Positions 38,492 through 47,337 of a stretch of 64,000 nt of DNA are shown here, piece after piece. Location: contig CANTEG010000003.1 of assembly GCA_947652735.1 (NCBI GenBank), forward strand, positions 1 through 64,000. The letters are read 5' to 3'. Below the pieces are notes generated by a model, which saw only the letters and a program-made list of their open reading frames with translations, made no database searches and was not told where the DNA came from. Both the position numbers and the translations under genes were made by a program. Each line of letters opens with the position of its first letter. Positions within the stretch are counted from its first letter, which is position 1. This DNA comes from an uncultured Lachnospiraceae bacterium (lineage in GTDB: Bacteria > Bacillota > Clostridia > Lachnospirales > Lachnospiraceae).

Positions 38492-38710
38492 ATGCCAAAA
38501 GCAGACGAAATAGAAATGGAAGGCGTTGTTCTTGAAAAACTTCCAAATGCAATGTTTCAGGTTGAGTTGGAGAACGGACTCAAAGTTCTTGCACATATAA
38601 GCGGAAAGCTTAGAATGAATTATATTAAGATTCTTCCAGGAGATAAGGTTACGGTTGTTTTATCTCCATATGATCTTACAAAAGGAAGAATAACCTGGAG
38701 AGCAAAATAA
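38492..38710 (+). CDS. infA: Translation initiation factor IF-1
   Basis: 72 residues, S1-like OB fold, the standard length. [21 protein letters not shown] and the [10 protein letters not shown] end are diagnostic. It binds the 30S A site during initiation. Confidence 0.97.
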   Translation: MPKADEIEMEGVVLEKLPNAMFQVELENGLKVLAHISGKLRMNYIKILPGDKVTVVLSPYDLTKGRITWRAK

Positions 38711-38725
38711 TATGTTAAAAATTGC

Positions 38726-38754
38726 TTGCAATATATTCTGATAAATGTTAGAAT
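38726..38754 (+). promoter_or_regulatory. Internal promoter upstream of rpmJ (alpha section)
   Basis: TTGCAA at 38726-38731, 17-bp spacer, TAGAAT at 38749-38754. It has the same -35 box as the rpsJ promoter and could drive rpmJ and the alpha-operon genes separately. Confidence 0.65.
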
Positions 38755-38794
38755 ACCAATTTGTAGCGGACTTTTTTGAAAGGAGTGCATTTTA

Positions 38795-38908
38795 ATGAAG
38801 GTTAGAGCATCAGTAAAACCGATTTGCGATAAGTGCAAAGTCATTAAAAGAAAAGGCAGTATTCGTATAATCTGCGAAAATCCAAAGCACAAACAGCGTC
38901 AGGGTTAG
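38795..38908 (+). CDS. rpmJ: Ribosomal protein L36, zinc type
   Basis: 37 residues. Start ATG 38795 after [27 protein letters not shown] with C11, C14, C27 and H32 as zinc ligands. A large-subunit protein; the zinc-free paralogue is not in the window. Confidence 0.96.
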   Translation: MKVRASVKPICDKCKVIKRKGSIRIICENPKHKQRQG

Positions 38909-39243
38909 TTTAAAACCAAACGACGAGGAGTTAGAACAAGGTATGTAGGATGATGGCCCATCTGTAACTATGCCTTGTATTTGTGCACGTAATATTATTC
39001 CGTATTACGTTTCTAACGTATGGCAGGGTATGACTCTGTAGGGAGAAAACAAGGTTTTCTGCCAATTTTTAAAGCGGCTGTAGCATTTGATATGCTATCT
39101 ATATAACTATTACAGATTTGTTTTTCTGTTACTGTCGGTATGCATTTCACCTTTGTATGTGAGTATAGTGCACCAATTCAGGACAAAGGATACCGAAAAA
39201 GCAGAAAAAGGTGCAAGAAGAAAAATTTCGGAGGTATGTTAGA
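38909..39243 (+). promoter_or_regulatory. Structured leader of rpsM (candidate S4-type autoregulatory RNA)
   Basis: 335 nt without a gene, far longer than other gaps in the operon. Several local hairpins (ACGTAATA/TATTACGT near 38987-39010, GAAAAC/GTTTTC near 39047) are followed by a large coaxial structure: TTTTTCTG (39121-39128), CGGTAT (39136-39141) and CCTTTGT (39150-39156) pair in order with CAGAAAAA (39202-39209), ATACCG (39190-39195) and ACAAAGG (39183-39189). It ends about 25 nt before the rpsM ribosome binding site. Alpha operons elsewhere are controlled by S4 binding here; that assignment is inference. Confidence 0.5.
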
Positions 39244-39612
39244 ATGGCTCGTATTTCAGGTGTTGATTTACCAAGAGAGAAGCGTGTCGAGATAGGTCTT
39301 ACTTATATATATGGTATAGGTAGAACTTCAGCAACAAGAATTCTTAAAGAAGCAAATGTTAATCCTGATACCAGAGTTCGTGATTTGACTGATGACGAGG
39401 TTAAGAGAATCAGCGAAATCATCAATGAGACTCAGGTGGTAGAGGGTGATTTACGTAGAGAAATAGCACTTAATATTAAGCGTTTACAGGAAATAGGCTG
39501 CTACCGCGGAATCCGTCACAGAAAGGGATTACCTGTGCGTGGACAGAAGACTAAGACAAACGCAAGAACTCGTAAGGGTCCTAAGAAGACAGTTGCTAAC
39601 AAGAAGAAGTAA
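39244..39612 (+). CDS. rpsM: Ribosomal protein S13
   Basis: 122 residues from ATG 39244, with GGAGG upstream (an earlier in-frame ATG at 39211 lies within the leader). [20 protein letters not shown] and the [16 protein letters not shown] end are typical. Confidence 0.97.
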   Translation: MARISGVDLPREKRVEIGLTYIYGIGRTSATRILKEANVNPDTRVRDLTDDEVKRISEIINETQVVEGDLRREIALNIKRLQEIGCYRGIRHRKGLPVRGQKTKTNARTRKGPKKTVANKKK

Positions 39613-39669
39613 TCAGGCTTGCGTGATTGATTCACGTCAGATATAGAATAACCAGGGAGGTTTAGGTTA

Positions 39670-40068
39670 ATGGCTAAGAAAGTTACTAGTAAAAAAGTGA
39701 CAAAGAAGCGTGTCAGAAAGAACGTTGAACGTGGACAGGCTCATATTCAGTCATCATTTAACAATACAATTGTTACATTAACAGATGCCGAGGGTAATGC
39801 ATTATCTTGGGCAAGTGCAGGCGGATTAGGATTCAGAGGTTCTAAGAAGTCTACACCTTACGCTGCTCAGATGGCAGCAGAAACAGCAGCAAAGGCTGCT
39901 GCACCATACGGACTTAAGACAATTGACGTTATGGTAAAGGGACCTGGCTCAGGAAGAGAGGCAGCTATTCGTGCTCTTTCAGCATGTGGTCTTGAGGTTG
40001 TTAGTATTAAGGATGTTACACCTGTTCCACACAACGGATGTCGTCCACCAAAAAGAAGAAGAGTCTAA
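39670..40068 (+). CDS. rpsK: Ribosomal protein S11
   Basis: 132 residues. [15 protein letters not shown] and the [15 protein letters not shown] end identify S11, part of the 30S platform and the E-site mRNA path. Confidence 0.98.
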   Translation: MAKKVTSKKVTKKRVRKNVERGQAHIQSSFNNTIVTLTDAEGNALSWASAGGLGFRGSKKSTPYAAQMAAETAAKAAAPYGLKTIDVMVKGPGSGREAAIRALSACGLEVVSIKDVTPVPHNGCRPPKRRRV

Positions 40069-40085
40069 TAGGAGGTACAAAGAAA

Positions 40086-40679
40086 ATGGCAGTAGATAGA
40101 ACCCCAGTTCTTAAGAGATGCAGATCTTTGGGTATGGAGCCAATGTATCTCGGTGTTAATAAAAAGTCAAAGAGAAAGTTGAATAGAGCAAACAGAAAGG
40201 TAAGCGAGTATGGTTTGCAGCTTCGCGAGAAGCAGAAGGCTAAATTCATTTACGGTGTACTTGAGAAGCCTTTCCGTAATTTATTTGAGAAAGCACAGAA
40301 GATGCCGGGACTTGCAGGTCCAAACCTTATGGTTCTGCTTGAGTCAAGACTCGATAACATCGTATTCCGTATGGGATTTGCCAGAACAAGACGTGAGGCA
40401 AGACAGATTGTTGACCACAAGCACGTATTAGTAAACGGTAAGTGTGTTAACATCCCTTCATACAGAGTTGATATCGGGGACAAGATTGAAATAAGAGAAA
40501 AGAGCAAATCACTTCAGAGATATAAGGATATCGTGGAGGCAAATGCCGGACATACTTGTCCGGGATGGATGGAGTCTGACCTTGAGAGCTTAAGTGGTAC
40601 AGTGTTAGAGAGACCGCTCAGAGAGCAGATTGACGTTCCTGTAAATGAGACCCTTATTGTCGAGTTATATTCAAAGTAA
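40086..40679 (+). CDS. rpsD: Ribosomal protein S4
   Basis: 197 residues from ATG 40086, preceded by AGGAGG; an ATG at 40038 overlaps rpsK and is rejected. An S4-type RNA-binding segment (ESRLDNIVFRMGFARTRREA) is clear. No zinc-finger Cys set is seen at the N-terminus (single Cys). S4 starts 30S assembly and is the usual feedback regulator of the alpha operon. Confidence 0.97.
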   Translation: MAVDRTPVLKRCRSLGMEPMYLGVNKKSKRKLNRANRKVSEYGLQLREKQKAKFIYGVLEKPFRNLFEKAQKMPGLAGPNLMVLLESRLDNIVFRMGFARTRREARQIVDHKHVLVNGKCVNIPSYRVDIGDKIEIREKSKSLQRYKDIVEANAGHTCPGWMESDLESLSGTVLERPLREQIDVPVNETLIVELYSK

Positions 40680-40724
40680 AATCTAAAATGTAACTGGAGA
40701 TGACATATAAAAGGAGGGGCAGTA

Positions 40725-41681
40725 GTGTTTGAATTTGAGAAACCGAAAATAGAAATCGCCGAGATTTCTGAGGACAACAGATACGGAAGATTTGTAGTTG
40801 AGCCTTTGGAAAGAGGTTATGGTACTACACTTGGCAATTCGCTTAGAAGAATTATGTTATCTTCATTGCCAGGTACCGCAGTAAGCTTAATCAAAATTAA
40901 AGGCGTATTACATGAGTTTTCTTCTATACCAGGTGTGAAGGAAGACGTAACGGAAATCGTTATGAACATAAAAGAACTCTGTATCAAGAATAACGGAACT
41001 ACAAATGAAGTAAGACAGGCGTACATCGAAGCCTCAGGTGATTGTGTTGTAACAGCCGGTGATATTCAGTTGGATGGTGACCTTGAGATTCTGAATCCGG
41101 AGCTTGTAATAGCAAACTTAAGCGGTGCAGATGCAAAGCTTGAGATGGAACTTACAATTACAAGCGGCAGAGGTTATGTAGGCTCAGACAAGAACAAGGA
41201 TATCGATACATCGATTGATGCGATAGCGATTGATTCAATTTACACACCTGTTGAGCGTGTTAACCTTACGGTAGAAAACACACGTGTAGGACAGATAACA
41301 GACTACGATAAGCTTACACTTGATGTATATACAAATGGTACACTTGCACCAGACGAGGCTGTAAGCCTTGCTGCGAAGGTACTTAGTGAACATCTTAACC
41401 TCTTTGTGGATTTGTCAGAAAATGCCAAGACTGTGGATGTCATGGTAGAGAAGACGGATGATGCAAAGGAGAAGGTGCTTGAGATGAACATTGATGAGCT
41501 TGAACTTTCTGTTCGTTCATATAATTGTCTCAAGAGAGCTGGTATTAATACCGTAGAAGAATTGACAAACAAGACTTCAGAAGACATGATGAAGGTTCGT
41601 AACCTTGGTCGTAAGTCACTTGAGGAAGTTCTTGGTAAACTTAAGGAACTCGGCTTGTCACTGAAGACAGGAGACGAGTAA
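40725..41681 (+). CDS. rpoA: RNA polymerase alpha subunit
   Basis: 318 residues, GTG start after AAGGAGG. N-terminal dimerisation domain ([20 protein letters not shown]) and C-terminal domain (about 250-318) with [18 protein letters not shown] and [11 protein letters not shown], which contacts UP elements and regulators. Confidence 0.98.
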   Translation: MFEFEKPKIEIAEISEDNRYGRFVVEPLERGYGTTLGNSLRRIMLSSLPGTAVSLIKIKGVLHEFSSIPGVKEDVTEIVMNIKELCIKNNGTTNEVRQAYIEASGDCVVTAGDIQLDGDLEILNPELVIANLSGADAKLEMELTITSGRGYVGSDKNKDIDTSIDAIAIDSIYTPVERVNLTVENTRVGQITDYDKLTLDVYTNGTLAPDEAVSLAAKVLSEHLNLFVDLSENAKTVDVMVEKTDDAKEKVLEMNIDELELSVRSYNCLKRAGINTVEELTNKTSEDMMKVRNLGRKSLEEVLGKLKELGLSLKTGDE

Positions 41682-41702
41682 GGCAAGGCTTCGCGGGACG
41701 GC

Positions 41703-41798
41703 CCTAAGGAATCCGTCACTGTGTGACACCTTAGGACAAAAATCATAAGGAAGCACGCTGATGCGTGCGTAGGTCGTATGTGATATGACACATACGAC
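41703..41798 (+). repeat. Triple palindrome between rpoA and rplQ
   Basis: Three hairpins in a row: CCTAAGG (41703-41709)/CCTTAGG (41729-41735) with an inner GTCAC-TGT-GTGAC; GCACGC-TGAT-GCGTGC (41753-41768); and GTCGTATGTG (41773-41782)/CACATACGAC (41789-41798). The first two match the map-infA repeat in order and spacing type; the third is unique in the window. No T-run follows, so read-through into rplQ is expected. Confidence 0.8.
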
Positions 41799-41874
41799 AT
41801 GTCCACTTAAGCCGAATAATAGTAAGCAAAGTGAAGACTCTAATGGAAATTAGAGGTAAGGAGGAAAATTTATC

Positions 41875-42411
41875 ATGGCTATGTATAGAAAGCTTGGAAA
41901 GAAGTCAGACCAGAGAAAGGCATTACTTCGCAATCAGGTTACGCAGTTGCTTTATCACGGAAAGATTGAGACAACAGAGGCAAGAGCGAAGGAAGTTCGT
42001 AAGGTTGTTGAGCACCTTATCACACTTGCAGTTAGAGAGAAGGATAACTATGATGAGGTTACCGTAACTGCTAAGGTTGCAAAGAAAGATAAGGACGGAA
42101 AGAGAATTAAGGAAGTTGTAGATGGCAAGAAAGTAACCCAGTATACTGACGTTGAGAAGACTGTTAAGAAGGATCAGCCTTCCAGACTTCATGCCAGAAG
42201 ACAGATGCTTCAGGTTCTTTATCCTGTAGTTGAGGTTCCTGCAGAAGCTGCCGGAAAAAAGGCAGGTACAAAGAAGGTTGACCTTACTGCAAAGCTTTTT
42301 GATGAGTATGGAACAAAGTATGCATCCCGCAAGGGTGGATACACAAGAATAATCAAGATTGGCGAGCGCCGTGGTGACGGAGCTATGAAGGTTATACTTG
42401 AGCTTGTATAA
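41875..42411 (+). CDS. rplQ: Ribosomal protein L17 with internal insertion
   Basis: 178 residues, against about 115-130 in most bacteria. The N-terminal [18 protein letters not shown] and the C-terminal [20 protein letters not shown] are normal, but residues about 53-103, rich in Lys, Val and Asp, are inserted before RLHARRQ. The insertion has no stop or frameshift and looks like a true extension, perhaps lineage-specific. L17 lies near the tunnel exit. Last ribosomal gene of the superoperon, followed by a terminator. Confidence 0.95.
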   Translation: MAMYRKLGKKSDQRKALLRNQVTQLLYHGKIETTEARAKEVRKVVEHLITLAVREKDNYDEVTVTAKVAKKDKDGKRIKEVVDGKKVTQYTDVEKTVKKDQPSRLHARRQMLQVLYPVVEVPAEAAGKKAGTKKVDLTAKLFDEYGTKYASRKGGYTRIIKIGERRGDGAMKVILELV

Positions 42412-42429
42412 TAATAAGTAATTGAAAGA

Positions 42430-42466
42430 GTCTGTCGCACAACTATCGTGTGACAGACCCTTTTTT
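42430..42466 (+). terminator. Terminator of the ribosomal superoperon
   Basis: GTCTGTCGCACA (from 42430) with TGTGACAGAC (to about 42458), then CCTTTTTT. Its sequence belongs to the same GGCTGTC/GACAGCC hairpin family as the elements at 36891 and 51324. Confidence 0.85.
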
Positions 42467-42471
42467 ACTTA

Positions 42472-42650
42472 ATAGGAAACTGCGTTTCCTATCGGCACGT
42501 TCCTGCGGAACCTGCTAAGATTCGAACTGCAGTGCCAAAGGCACTTTGTTCTATATATCCTGAGGCGGCTGCGAAGCAGACGGAGTCCTGAGGATTTGCT
42601 AAGATACGAACTGTAGTGCCGAAAGCACTTTGTTCTATATGTCCTGAGGT
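42472..42650 (+). repeat. Composite intergenic repeat with 84-bp duplication, upstream of ecfA
   Basis: It opens with ATAGGAAAC-TGC-GTTTCCTAT, then GTTCC-TGC-GGAAC, then the core GCTAAGATTCGAACTG followed by GTGCC-AAA-GGCAC and TTTGTTCTATAT (42514-42556). After a TCCTGAGG...TCCTGAGGA unit (42558-42594) the core is repeated at 42598-42640, exactly 84 bp on, and a last TCCTGAGG begins at 42642. That last copy provides the GAGG ribosome binding site of ecfA, five bases before its ATG. Confidence 0.85.
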
Positions 42651-42654
42651 ATAT

Positions 42655-44409
42655 ATGATTAAAATAAGAAATCTTGCTTTTGAATATTTTGACAGGGATG
42701 ACGAGGGGCATTTAACAGAAATGATAAATGCAATCCGCGGCATTAATTTTAGTGCAAAAAAAGGGGATTTTATTGCCGTAACAGGAAAAAATGGTTCAGG
42801 CAAAAGTACATTTGCAAGAATACTGAACAGACTGCTTGTACCGATAGAGGGAACTGTCGTAATAACGGGACTAAACGCAATGGATGAAGCAAATACAATG
42901 GCAATCAGGAAAAAGGTTGGAATGGTTTTTCAAAATCCTGATGACCAGTTGATAGGAAGTATCGTTGCAGAGGATGTAGCATTTGGTGCGGAAAATATCG
43001 GTGTCCCTGAAAATAAGCTATGGAACCGTGTGATAGGTTCCATAGAGACGGTTGGCTTTCGTAATGCCAAAGAATTTATGGAAAAAAGGATAAATCAGTT
43101 GTCAGGCGGGGAGAGGCAAAAGGTGGCACTTGCAGGTGTGCTTGCGATGCAGCCTGCCTGTATCGTTCTTGACGAGGCGACAAGCATGCTGGATAAGAAA
43201 TCAAGAAACGAAATTCTATCCCTATTACGCGATTTAAATAAAAAGGTTGGCATCACAATTATTATGATAACACATTTAATGGATGAGCTGGTTTATGCCG
43301 ATCAGGTCTATGTTATGAATCAGGGAACCATAGCAATGAAAGGCCGCTGTCAGGAAATTTATTATAGGGAGGAGCAGCTTAAAAATCTGGGTCTGGAGGT
43401 GCCTGTCCAGGCAAAACTGGCAAGGATGTTGTTTCTGAAGGGAATATTGGACAGGGATGACCTGTTTACGGCAGATGAGGTTACTGCTAATATAAAGGGG
43501 AAATATCCACACAAGTTTTATCTGGATACGGCTATGCCAAAGGAGCGTGTTTCACATAGAAAGCAGAACCCGATGAGAGCCATTATCGTGGATAATGTAG
43601 ATTTTTCTTATGGCGGAAATAAGGTTTTAGAGCATGTGTCATTTTCCATTGAAAAGGGTGAATATGTAGCATTTGTCGGAAGAACGGGAGCAGGAAAGTC
43701 TACATTGCTCCAGCAGCTTCCAGGACTTTTAAAACCGTCACAGGGCAGCATTTTCGTTGACGGTGTGGATATATGGGACAAAACGACTGATTTACGAAGT
43801 ATAAGATGTAAGATTGGATATATTTTTCAGTATCCGGAACAGCAGTTATTTGCAAAAAATGTGTATGAGGACGTAGTGTTCGGACCAAGAAATGTAGGCG
43901 TATCCGAGGTGGAAGCGGAGCGGAGGGCATATGAGTCAATCAGGCTTGTAGGTTTGCCTGAAGATGTATATGATATGCCTATGGATAAGCTTTCAGGAGG
44001 GCAGAGGAGACGTGTTGCCCTTGCAGGTGTGCTTGCGATGCAGCCTGATTACCTGATATTGGATGAGCCGGTGGCAGGGCTTGACCCTGAGGGAAAAAGA
44101 GAAATTTTGCAGATTATAGATGCCCTTCACAAGCAGGCAGGAATAACAATTATTGTGGTAAGCCATGATGTGGAGAGTGTTTCACAATATGCGGACAGAG
44201 TGCTGATAGTTGAAAATAAGGGCGTGACGGACGGCGGAACTCCTGCGGAGGCATTTTACCGTCTTTATGGAGAAGACGGGGATATCAATATGCTGCCATA
44301 TTCCATGCAGCTTCTTGTAAGACTGAGGCAGATGGGGCTTGCTGTTGACTGCTTTGAAACAGATATCAATAAGTGTGTAGGAGAAATAGAAAAAGCTCTG
44401 GGAAGATAA
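42655..44409 (+). CDS. ecfA: Fused EcfA1-EcfA2 energy-coupling-factor ATPase
   Basis: 584 residues with two complete ABC ATPase domains in one chain, where most Firmicutes have two adjacent genes. Domain 1: Walker A GKNGSGKST (about 45), Q-loop region VFQNPDDQL, signature LSGGERQKVAL, Walker B IVLDEAT. Domain 2: GRTGAGKST (about 342), FQYPEQQLF, LSGGQRRRVAL, LILDEPVAGLDPEGK. Together with EcfT it powers vitamin or metal uptake through exchangeable S components, none of which is encoded here. ATG 42655 is chosen for its GAGG site; the frame extends 13 codons upstream through the repeat. EcfT follows at 14 bp. Confidence 0.93.
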   Translation: MIKIRNLAFEYFDRDDEGHLTEMINAIRGINFSAKKGDFIAVTGKNGSGKSTFARILNRLLVPIEGTVVITGLNAMDEANTMAIRKKVGMVFQNPDDQLIGSIVAEDVAFGAENIGVPENKLWNRVIGSIETVGFRNAKEFMEKRINQLSGGERQKVALAGVLAMQPACIVLDEATSMLDKKSRNEILSLLRDLNKKVGITIIMITHLMDELVYADQVYVMNQGTIAMKGRCQEIYYREEQLKNLGLEVPVQAKLARMLFLKGILDRDDLFTADEVTANIKGKYPHKFYLDTAMPKERVSHRKQNPMRAIIVDNVDFSYGGNKVLEHVSFSIEKGEYVAFVGRTGAGKSTLLQQLPGLLKPSQGSIFVDGVDIWDKTTDLRSIRCKIGYIFQYPEQQLFAKNVYEDVVFGPRNVGVSEVEAERRAYESIRLVGLPEDVYDMPMDKLSGGQRRRVALAGVLAMQPDYLILDEPVAGLDPEGKREILQIIDALHKQAGITIIVVSHDVESVSQYADRVLIVENKGVTDGGTPAEAFYRLYGEDGDINMLPYSMQLLVRLRQMGLAVDCFETDINKCVGEIEKALGR

Positions 44410-44422
44410 AGGAGACACTGTT

Positions 44423-45202
44423 ATGCTAAGAGATATAACGCTGGGGCAGTATTACAGTGCGAAGTCGCCTGTTCATAGCATTGACCCACGTGTAAAAATA
44501 AGATTTGTGCTTGTATATATCATATTGTCTTTACTCGACAGAAACAGCCTGCTGTTTGGAATGCTGACAATACTTTTACTGGCAGTGGCACTGCTTAGCC
44601 GCGTTCCGTTTGCATACATGCTTAAGGGGACAAGGGGCATGTTTTTGTTTATTACGGTTTGCTCTGCAATAAACATTTTTACTACTACGGGAGATGTGCT
44701 GATAAAGCTGGGAGGCATTACAATAACCACGCAGGGTATCATTAAATTTGGTTTCGTTTTGTGGAGAATGGTACTGATTATACTCATGTCCTCCATGCTC
44801 ATGTATACAACAACACCTTCTGAGCTTACGGATGGGCTGGAAAAATGCTTTCATTTAAGCGGGTCAGTGGCAATGACAATTACGATTGCCATGCGGTTTA
44901 TTTCAGTGATATCATCGGAGCTTGACAGAATACTAAAGGCACAGGAAGCAAGAGGTGTTGATTTTAAGAGTGGAAGTCCTGTTACCAGATTAAAAAGACT
45001 GAAAAATATTATTGTCCCCCTGTTTCAAAATTCAATAGACAGGGCAGGTAATCTTGGTGAAGCTATGGATGCAAGATGCTATACGGGAGGACAGGGCAGG
45101 ACAAAATTAAGACCTTTGTCATACGATATAAAAGATTTTATAATTTATGTGTTCCTTATTTGTGTCGTAGGTCTGGCACTGTTTTTAGCTGTAAAATTTT
45201 AA
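44423..45202 (+). CDS. ecfT: Energy-coupling-factor transporter transmembrane protein EcfT
   Basis: 259 residues with about five or six membrane helices. Contains the coupling-helix signatures, of which AQEARGVDF and GEAMDARCYTGG are clearly visible. It links the ATPase to substrate-binding S components. AAAGGAG-like site upstream; forms a two-gene unit with the fused EcfA. Confidence 0.95.
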   Translation: MLRDITLGQYYSAKSPVHSIDPRVKIRFVLVYIILSLLDRNSLLFGMLTILLLAVALLSRVPFAYMLKGTRGMFLFITVCSAINIFTTTGDVLIKLGGITITTQGIIKFGFVLWRMVLIILMSSMLMYTTTPSELTDGLEKCFHLSGSVAMTITIAMRFISVISSELDRILKAQEARGVDFKSGSPVTRLKRLKNIIVPLFQNSIDRAGNLGEAMDARCYTGGQGRTKLRPLSYDIKDFIIYVFLICVVGLALFLAVKF

Positions 45203-45323
45203 CTCCCTGTTTGGGAACTATGAGGAATTTTGTAAAAAAAGTGTGAAAGTATTTTTTAATTTTTAAAATTATGATAAAATGTCACTTGGAACAAAGAACA
45301 AAGTCAAAAGAAGGAGAATAACA

Positions 45324-46475
45324 GTGAAAAAGAAGATTGGGATAATATGTTTGATTATAGCCGCTATGGCACTTACAGGATGTGGTTCCAAAAAGGACAA
45401 GGATGAAAAAAAGAACGCTACATCAAGTGATGCCACTGTATCAGAGGCTGGCAAGGAATTTAAGCTTGGTCAGTACAAGGGATTGGCGGCGAATAAGGTT
45501 GTATATGATGTTACTGCTGATGAGATACAGTCTGAGATAGACTCATTGTTATCTGATTATGTCGATTATAATGAGGTTGACCGGCCATCGCAGGCAGGAG
45601 ATTATGTAAATGTGTTGTTTACAGGTAAAATTAAAGATGAGTTTATACTGGACTTTTCTGATGAGGAAGAAGGCGGATACGACTTCTTAATTGGAATGGC
45701 TGATTTGGGACAGGAGTTTGACGAGAAGCTTACAGGAGTTTCTGCCGGTGACACCCTGAACTTTGAAATCACATATCCTGAGGATTATGATGATACTGAT
45801 TTCGCAGGACAGACAATAGCATATAGTGTATATGTTACATCAGTTACAGAAGAAGTTATGCCTGAGCTTACGGAGGACTTAATTGCTGAGTTTGGCTATG
45901 AGTCTGAGGCTGATATGAGGGCACAAATTACAGAGGAACTTAAATCTTCCAATGAAACATACAGTATTCAGGATGTAAGGGAAAACCTGATTCAGCAGGT
46001 TATCGAAGATACGACATTTGCAGGCTACACAGATGAAATGTACAATAAGTGCAAGGAAATCTTGGATGGAAGCTATACAGCATATATGGAAATGTTCGGA
46101 TGCAAAACCGTGGAAGAAGTATACGAAATGTTCGGACTTACGGACGAGGATATCGAAAATGAAATCATCCAGCTTGTTTACAGACAGATGGTAATTGAAG
46201 AAATCAGTAAAATTGAAAAAATCGTTGTTACAGACGAGGAATATAACAAGCGGTTGCAGGACTATGCGGAGATGTATGGTTATGAGACTGCAACGGAGAT
46301 GGAGGCATCTGTAGAGCGTGAGGATATAAAGAGTGCAATGCTTGAGGATATGGTTTTAGACCTGATATATGAAAATGCCACGGTTACAGAAATGTCCATG
46401 GATGAATATGAGGAACTGCTTGATCAGGAAGCAGAGATAATAGACGAAGATTTAGAATATGAGGAAGTTGAGTAG
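45324..46475 (+). CDS. Lipoprotein resembling trigger factor without its ribosome-binding domain
   Basis: 383 residues from GTG 45324, which has AAGGAG eight bases upstream; the frame runs 15 codons further without a site. A type II signal peptide ends in the lipobox LTGC (C20), so it is anchored outside the membrane. Residues about 85-180 form an FKBP-like PPIase domain as in trigger factor (AGDYVNVLFTGKI, DLGQEFDEKLTGVSAGD, FAGQTIAYSVYVTSV), and 185-370 an acidic helical region like its C-terminal chaperone arm (IEEISKIEKIVVTDEEY). Expected role: folding of exported proteins, perhaps the giant adhesin. It is very acidic. Related in job to PrsA. Confidence 0.85.
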   Translation: MKKKIGIICLIIAAMALTGCGSKKDKDEKKNATSSDATVSEAGKEFKLGQYKGLAANKVVYDVTADEIQSEIDSLLSDYVDYNEVDRPSQAGDYVNVLFTGKIKDEFILDFSDEEEGGYDFLIGMADLGQEFDEKLTGVSAGDTLNFEITYPEDYDDTDFAGQTIAYSVYVTSVTEEVMPELTEDLIAEFGYESEADMRAQITEELKSSNETYSIQDVRENLIQQVIEDTTFAGYTDEMYNKCKEILDGSYTAYMEMFGCKTVEEVYEMFGLTDEDIENEIIQLVYRQMVIEEISKIEKIVVTDEEYNKRLQDYAEMYGYETATEMEASVEREDIKSAMLEDMVLDLIYENATVTEMSMDEYEELLDQEAEIIDEDLEYEEVE

Positions 46476-46501
46476 TAAATGATCCAAAGAGAGTATATAG
46501 G

Positions 46502-47239
46502 ATGATAAGAGTAAAGCTAATTGTAGCATATGATGGCACCCGCTATTGCGGATGGCAGATACAGGATAACGGAATAACGGTGGAGGAAGTACTCAATAAG
46601 GCATTGTCGGAGCTTTTAGGTGAGGATATACGTGTAATTGGAGCAAGCAGGACAGACTCAGGCGTACATGCACTTGGAAATGTTGCGGTTTTTGACACTG
46701 AAACAAGGATACCAGCGGAAAAACTTGCCTTTGCATTGAATCAGAGACTTCCTGATGACATCAGGATTCAAAATTCCTGTCAGGTTGCGGACGATTTTCA
46801 TCCCAGATATTGTGACTCTATCAAAACCTACGAATATAAAATATGGAATTCCAGATTTCCAAATCCACTGGTAAGATTATATTCCAAGTTTGTATATTAT
46901 AATATTGATATCGACAAAATGCAGCAGGCAGCAGGCTATCTGGTAGGGGAACATGATTTTAAATCATTTTGTTCTGCAAGGACACAGGTGGAGAGTACGG
47001 TGCGCCGTGTTACGGATATACAGTTCATAAAAGAGGGAAATATGATTACAATGCGCATAAAGGGCTATGGCTTTTTATATAATATGGTACGCATTATTAT
47101 GGGTACATTGCTGAAGTGCGGCATGGGAATGTATGAGCCGGAGCATGTCAGGGAAATTCTTGAGGCATGTGACCGTGGGAAGGCAGGACCTAAGGCAGAA
47201 GCATGTGGACTGACATTAATTGGAATTGAATTTCTTTAA
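46502..47239 (+). CDS. truA: tRNA pseudouridine(38-40) synthase
   Basis: 245 residues, usual length. The catalytic Asp is D52 in GASRTDSGVHALG; YDGTRYCGWQ and DDFHPRYCDSIKTYEY are family blocks. Converts U38-U40 of the anticodon stem to pseudouridine. The place after ecfT is the standard Firmicutes order, with the lipoprotein gene inserted between. Confidence 0.96.
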   Translation: MIRVKLIVAYDGTRYCGWQIQDNGITVEEVLNKALSELLGEDIRVIGASRTDSGVHALGNVAVFDTETRIPAEKLAFALNQRLPDDIRIQNSCQVADDFHPRYCDSIKTYEYKIWNSRFPNPLVRLYSKFVYYNIDIDKMQQAAGYLVGEHDFKSFCSARTQVESTVRRVTDIQFIKEGNMITMRIKGYGFLYNMVRIIMGTLLKCGMGMYEPEHVREILEACDRGKAGPKAEACGLTLIGIEFL

Positions 47240-47337
47240 GTGATAATTAATGGATGAAATTTGACATAATTTATGATATACTGCATACATAACAAATGAG
47301 TCGCAGCGTACGGTGAGCGACGGAAATGGAGGAGTTT

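Noticed and set aside
39175-39184. ATTCAGGACA, identical to a LytTR repeat, in the rpsM leader
   Set aside because: Single copy, no partner at 21 bp on either side, and it is part of the leader stem-loop; likely chance.
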